Shown here: positions 59,971-64,000 of the stretch, piece after piece | How positions within the stretch are numbered: position 1 is the first letter of the stretch | How the letters are laid out: every line of letters begins with the position of its first letter | Origin: DATAXP01 sp963708675 | GTDB lineage: Bacteria > Planctomycetota > Planctomycetia > Pirellulales > PNKZ01 | NCBI GenBank assembly: GCA_963708675.1 | Contig: CAVPTO010000003.1 | Coordinates: 5,332,001 to 5,396,000, forward strand | Direction: 5' to 3' | Length of the DNA: 64,000 bases | Program-made: the position numbers and the translations under genes | Notes under the pieces: model-generated | Databases searched by the model: none | The model's input: the letters and a program-made list of their open reading frames with translations, nothing else | Told to the model about the DNA's origin: nothing

Positions 59971-61263
59971 TTAACCAAACAATCCTGGGATCACCTTGCC
60001 GTCGCGCGAGATCATGATCGGTCGACCGCTGCTGGTGTGGAACTCTTTGTGCGTGTCGATGCCCAAGGCGTAGAACAGCGAAGCGGCAACGTCTTCCGGT
60101 GGGATGCCGTCGGAGGCTGGGCCGTGTCCGCTCTCGTCGCTGGCGCCGATGACCTGGCCGGTCTTCATGCCGCCGCCTGCCATCACGCAGAACATCGCGC
60201 GAGGCCAGTGATCGCGGCCGCCGCGAACGTTGATCTTCGGCGTGCGACCGAATTCGCCGGTCATGATGACGGCAGTCGTGTCGAGCATGCCGCGTTCTTC
60301 GAGCGTCGTGAGCAATGCCGCCACGCCGCGGTCAAGCGACGGCAGTTGCTTTCCGAGGTTCGAGAAAATGTCGGCGTGCATGTCCCACTTGCTGGTCGAG
60401 ATGGTGACGAAGCGCGTGCCCGCCTCGATCAGCCGCACCGCGAGAAGGGCGCTTTGGCCGATGTCCCCTTCGCCGAACTGTTCACGCAGCTTTTTCGATT
60501 CCTTGTCGAGCGCGAAAGCATCGCGGGCTCGCTTCGAGCTGATCATGGCGTACGCCTGATCTGAGAACTCGTCCAAGCCGCTGAGCACGTCACTCTTCTT
60601 CTCGATTTTGCGGAACGTGGTGTCGACCATCGCGAGCAGTTTTTCTCGACGAGCGACGTCGGTCACCGTCATGCCGCCTTGTAGGCCGATGCCGCGGACG
60701 TTGAACGCTTCGTTCAGCTTCGGCGTGGTGTTGGTGGCCAGCGGGCCGTACTGCAGGCCGAGGTAGCCGGCCCCTTGGTATCCGTTCGGAATGGCGACGT
60801 AAGGAGGCATGTCCTCGGGGCTCGACATCTCTTTGGCGACGACCGAGCCGATGGCCGGGTATTCCAGCGAAGGCAGCGGACGATTGCCGGTGAGCAGGAA
60901 TTTCGAGCCGAGTTCGTGAGCAGCCAACGTGTGGCTCACACCGCGAAGGATCGTATACTTGTCGGCACAGCGAGCCAGATTCGGCATCAGTTCGCAGATT
61001 TCCATGCCCGAGACGTTCGTCTTAATCGGCCGCAGTGTGCCGCGGTATTCTTCCGCCGCCTCGGGCTTCATGTCGAACGTGTCCATGTGCGTCGGCCCGC
61101 CGCCGAGGCGAATGTAGATCGCCGAAGTCGCCTTGGGCTTGTTCACCTGGCCGGCCTTGGCCATCTGCATGTAGTTGACCAGGTTCAGGCCCAGCCCACC
61201 GAGCACGCCGACCTTGAGCGCGTCGCGACGACTTACACCATCACAGAAACGATGCGTTGACAT
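59971..61263 (-). CDS. Tat-exported DUF1501 protein
   Basis: A 430-residue protein of the sulfatase/alkaline phosphatase-like superfamily (DUF1501). The Tat signal is DGVSRRDALKVGVLGGLGLNLVNYM. Family segments follow: AIYIRLGGGPTHMDTFDMKP, SHTLAAHELGSKFLLTG, AVIMTGEFGRTPKIN and RDHWPRAMFCVMAGGG. DUF1501 genes sit downstream of DUF1549/DUF1553 genes across planctomycetes, as here (66 bases). The role of the pair is not settled. Confidence 0.93.
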   Translation of the reverse strand: MSTHRFCDGVSRRDALKVGVLGGLGLNLVNYMQMAKAGQVNKPKATSAIYIRLGGGPTHMDTFDMKPEAAEEYRGTLRPIKTNVSGMEICELMPNLARCADKYTILRGVSHTLAAHELGSKFLLTGNRPLPSLEYPAIGSVVAKEMSSPEDMPPYVAIPNGYQGAGYLGLQYGPLATNTTPKLNEAFNVRGIGLQGGMTVTDVARREKLLAMVDTTFRKIEKKSDVLSGLDEFSDQAYAMISSKRARDAFALDKESKKLREQFGEGDIGQSALLAVRLIEAGTRFVTISTSKWDMHADIFSNLGKQLPSLDRGVAALLTTLEERGMLDTTAVIMTGEFGRTPKINVRGGRDHWPRAMFCVMAGGGMKTGQVIGASDESGHGPASDGIPPEDVAASLFYALGIDTHKEFHTSSGRPIMISRDGKVIPGLFG

Positions 61264-61286
61264 AGTTTTGGTCCTCGCTGAGTTCC

Positions 61287-61314
61287 GCGGCACGCAAGCG
61301 CGCCGGCTAAACGG
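61287..61314. repeat. Dispersed 28-bp repeat, divergent copy 3
   Basis: Differs from the copies at 41307 and 45242 by a few bases; CGCCGGCTAAACGG is shared. It lies between the DUF1501 and DUF1549 genes. Confidence 0.5.
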
Positions 61315-61329
61315 CCTGATCTCTAGCTG

Positions 61330-64000
61330 TTAATGATTGACGACAAACTCTTTGCTGTTCGCGAGCGCCCAAATCAGGTCGCGGAGACCTTCGACGGGCG
61401 ACTCCGAATCAGCGATGTACTGCTGTGCTTGTGCGAGCTCGGTCTTGTTGGGCTCGCGGCTGAACGTTCGCAAATAGACCTCACGCACGAGCTTCGGCAT
61501 GTGTACGGCGATGGCGTCTTCGCGAGTCTTCGTCACCTCGGCGATGTGCTCTTCGGCCACGTGTAAAGCGAGCTTCCGCTCCTTCAGTTCGCGTCCCCAT
61601 CGTTCGATGTTTTTCGAGTCGTTGCTCGAGCTGATCTTTCGTTCGATCTCTTTGATGATCGCCGGGAACTTCTCGACCCTTCGTTCGTCTTCGGTCAGGT
61701 CGGTGCTCGACGACTCCCCTATCTGCTTCATCGTCGTTTTCAGCCAACCTTTTTCGCGATCGATGAGCTGGAACATATCCGAGTCGTTCCGCAGATAAAC
61801 GGTCTGCAACAGCGACGGCTCGTTCGACCGCTCGCAGTCGCAAGGCGTCTCACGCTTCGGCTTGCCGAAGACGCTGAGTGCATAGTCGCCGGCCGAGCCG
61901 CGGCGTGAGTAGCCGCGCGTCAGGCCAATGGCGCACTCGGTTTCAGGATGCGCGCTGCGTTCTGCCAGTTCCTTGTCGCCCGACGTGGCCGACACGACTG
62001 CGTCGAGCACGACTTCGGCCGGAAGGCGACGCGGCACCGAGTGACTGAAGTTCTTCAGGTCGAATTCGTTCGTGGCGTTCGTCTTCCAACTGAGCTGATA
62101 AGTGCGGCTGCCGGCGATCTGGCGGTGCAGCCACTTCAGGTCGTAACCGTTGTCGATAAACGCCTGGGCCAACCAATCGAGCAACTCCTTGTTGCTCGGA
62201 GCGTTCGCGAGGTTCATGTCGTCGGGCGGGTCGACAATGCCGACGTTGAAGTAATTCGCCCACACGCGGTTGACGATCGCACGCGCGAAGTATGGGTTGT
62301 CTTTTTGACGCAGCCAATCCATGAGTGGCTGACGTGGATCGTCGTAGCTGTCGTCAACGACTTCATCGCCACCGAGCACCTTGGGCGTAATCACGCGGCT
62401 GGCGTCGACACGCTCGCCTTTCTTGCTGCTGCCGCTGCGCGACTTCGGCGGAGGCTCGATGAAGACTTCCTCGAACGGGATCGTGGCGCCGTTCTTAAGG
62501 GCGGCCAACATCAGCTTATTCCGCTCACCGACGCCGATGCCCTTTTTATCGACGCCCGCTTCCTGGCGCATCTTGCGAGAGGTTTCCTTGGCATCGTCGG
62601 CAATGCTGTATTCGACGCGGTTGAAGAACGCCGTGAAGTGTTGGAAGTCGTACTGGCTCCATTGATCGAACGGGTGCTTGTGGCATTCGGCACATTGCAG
62701 TCGGACGCCCAAGAACGCATAGCTAAACGATAACGCCTTCTCGTTCGGCTTCTTCATGTTTTTACGCGCCCAGTACCATTGCAGGCCTTCGCGGTCGGTG
62801 AAGTCGACGTTCTTGTCTTCCAGCACGTACTTGCCCATCTCTTTGCAATACGCCTCAAACGTCTGCTTCTCCGACTTGCGACCGACGGCCAGCACGATGC
62901 CCTCGACGATGTCGTCGTATGGCATGTTCTCGGCTATGCGGCGACGGACCCATTGGTAGGTCTGGTCGGTCGGCATCGAGCGCGAGATGTAGTTTGGGAA
63001 CTGCGACTCGGCGCTGCCGAGCGTGTCCGAGATCTTGGTCGCCCACCAGGCGGCGTACCCCGGGCGTTCGAGGAGCTCGTCGATCTTGTTCTGTCGCTTC
63101 TTCGGCGACTTGTCGTGCAGGAAGTCTTCGACCTCGGTCGATGTCGGCAGAGCGCCGGTGATGTCGAGGCTCACACGACGCAGGAATTCGGCGTCGGTGC
63201 ACAAGTCCGACGGAACGATGCCTAGCTTGCGAAGCTTATCGACGACGAGCTCATCGAGCTTCGTCGGCGTCAGCACCTCGGGATAGTTTGGACCGACCTT
63301 GTCGCTAATCGGCAGCATCACCGATACCGGCACGACGCCGTTGTCGTAGAAGGCGACGATGTGCGTGTCCCCTTTGCCGACGACGGTGATCTTGCCCGAG
63401 GCGTCGACCTTCGCGACTGCTTCGTCGTTCGATTGGAAGCGGCACAAAGGCGTGACGTCCTCGGCCGTTCCGTCGGACCAATGGCAGATCGCCCGCAGCT
63501 GCGACTTCTCGCCGGCCTTTTTGAACACGACTTCCAGCGGCGAAATTTCGAGTCGAACGAAGTGCGGGTCGCGATCTTCGTCGACCGGCGGGGCGCCGGC
63601 CTCGATCCATCGCAACAGAATGCGGTACTGCCAACTGTTGAGGTCGAGTCGGTGACCGCCACCGTGATCGTCGTCGGTGCCGGTGGGCTTGGCGAGGATC
63701 AGGCTTTCACGCGGCTTCTTCAGGTTGACGCGGGGCTCTTCGCCGCCCAGCAGCGCGTCGTGATCCATCTTGAAGTCGTAGCCGAACAGCGACAGGCGGA
63801 ATCCCCCCTGCCCTTGGAACGACCCGTGACACGCGCGGCCATTGCAACCCAAGCGTCCCATGACCGGGAGCACATGACGCTGCAAGTGCGGCACCTCGGC
63901 CGTCTTCGACGACGCGAACCGTTGGCTGGCCGGCGGCAACACGTCTTCGGCTGAGGCGACCGAGCTTACGAAAGCGACGAGCGACGCAAGTGAAACTAGT
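61330..64000 (-). CDS. DUF1549/DUF1553 planctomycete cytochrome-type surface protein (5' partial)
   Basis: The frame is open through the window edge, so the start is outside; 889 residues are visible. The visible start is a signal peptide core (SLASLVAFVSSVASAED). Then comes a cytochrome-like segment with a single CxxC-H (GCNGRACHGSFQGQGGF), a Ca-binding-like immunoglobulin domain (about 160-230, LEVVFKKAGEKSQLRAICHW), DUF1549 (LDELVVDKLRKLG, DAEFLRRVSLDITGALPT, LQCAECHKHPFDQW, with another CxxCH) and DUF1553 (LMDWLRQKDNPYFARAIVNRVWANYF to WALANSKEFVVNH). It is probably anchored outside the inner membrane and handles electrons or heme. Confidence 0.92.
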   Translation of the reverse strand, partial: LVSLASLVAFVSSVASAEDVLPPASQRFASSKTAEVPHLQRHVLPVMGRLGCNGRACHGSFQGQGGFRLSLFGYDFKMDHDALLGGEEPRVNLKKPRESLILAKPTGTDDDHGGGHRLDLNSWQYRILLRWIEAGAPPVDEDRDPHFVRLEISPLEVVFKKAGEKSQLRAICHWSDGTAEDVTPLCRFQSNDEAVAKVDASGKITVVGKGDTHIVAFYDNGVVPVSVMLPISDKVGPNYPEVLTPTKLDELVVDKLRKLGIVPSDLCTDAEFLRRVSLDITGALPTSTEVEDFLHDKSPKKRQNKIDELLERPGYAAWWATKISDTLGSAESQFPNYISRSMPTDQTYQWVRRRIAENMPYDDIVEGIVLAVGRKSEKQTFEAYCKEMGKYVLEDKNVDFTDREGLQWYWARKNMKKPNEKALSFSYAFLGVRLQCAECHKHPFDQWSQYDFQHFTAFFNRVEYSIADDAKETSRKMRQEAGVDKKGIGVGERNKLMLAALKNGATIPFEEVFIEPPPKSRSGSSKKGERVDASRVITPKVLGGDEVVDDSYDDPRQPLMDWLRQKDNPYFARAIVNRVWANYFNVGIVDPPDDMNLANAPSNKELLDWLAQAFIDNGYDLKWLHRQIAGSRTYQLSWKTNATNEFDLKNFSHSVPRRLPAEVVLDAVVSATSGDKELAERSAHPETECAIGLTRGYSRRGSAGDYALSVFGKPKRETPCDCERSNEPSLLQTVYLRNDSDMFQLIDREKGWLKTTMKQIGESSSTDLTEDERRVEKFPAIIKEIERKISSSNDSKNIERWGRELKERKLALHVAEEHIAEVTKTREDAIAVHMPKLVREVYLRTFSREPNKTELAQAQQYIADSESPVEGLRDLIWALANSKEFVVNH

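Overview
The window is chromosomal DNA of a planctomycete, most likely a member of the Pirellulales. Several family combinations point there: the cytochrome-like DUF1549/DUF1553 protein next to a Tat-exported DUF1501 protein, a two-domain DUF1080 protein, TIGR03067 and TIGR03790 proteins, an excisionase-type HTH fused to a receiver domain, a complete hopanoid gene set, and many short palindromic intergenic repeats. Base composition is GC-rich throughout, with one AT-richer gene (39030-40211). No rRNA, tRNA, insertion sequence, prophage or CRISPR array was recognised.

Layout. 1-7.2 kb: a kinase/NtrC regulator pair, a small HPF-like gene, then a secretin cluster (PilP/GspC-like protein, secretin with a glycine-rich insert, TPR lipoprotein). 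7.2-15.6 kb: an NlpC-like protein and a minus-strand operon of TPR protein, ExbB, ExbD and a membrane protein with a terpene-cyclase-like barrel. 15.7-19.2 kb: TerC, DUF1080 and CBS proteins. 19.2-28.2 kb: hopanoid synthesis, with ispH (isoprenoid precursors) divergent from hpnC-hpnD-hpnE (squalene), and shc-hpnH-hpnG on the other strand (cyclisation and C35 side chain). 28.4-38.2 kb: a DapA-like aldolase, a TIGR03067 protein, two signalling genes, mnmG, a PAP2 phosphatase, an ArnT-like transferase and cstA. 38.2-46 kb: a repeat-rich accessory stretch with a terminase-small-subunit-like gene, an unknown AT-rich gene, mtfA, a DUF6794 protein, an ankyrin/propeller protein and a Tat-exported propeller enzyme. 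46-64 kb: fabH, tadA, a TIGR03790 protein, serC, a KaiC-like ATPase with a hybrid kinase, the principal sigma factor, a site-2 protease, a C-terminal processing protease, and the DUF1501/DUF1549 pair.

Five genes are each broken by one frameshift: the TPR protein of the ExbBD operon, DUF1080, hpnH, TIGR03790 and the site-2 protease. Every break lies in or beside a short GCGC tract. Reading across the break restores a full-length family member each time, so sequencing error or very recent slippage is more likely than old gene decay.

The most interesting items are the ExbBD operon with a TonB-like cyclase-barrel partner, the 88-91 bp paired-palindrome elements flanking the unknown gene at 39030-40211, a duplicated 43-base Tat-gene start, and the KaiC/hybrid-kinase pair. 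None can be shown to be a new system from sequence alone.
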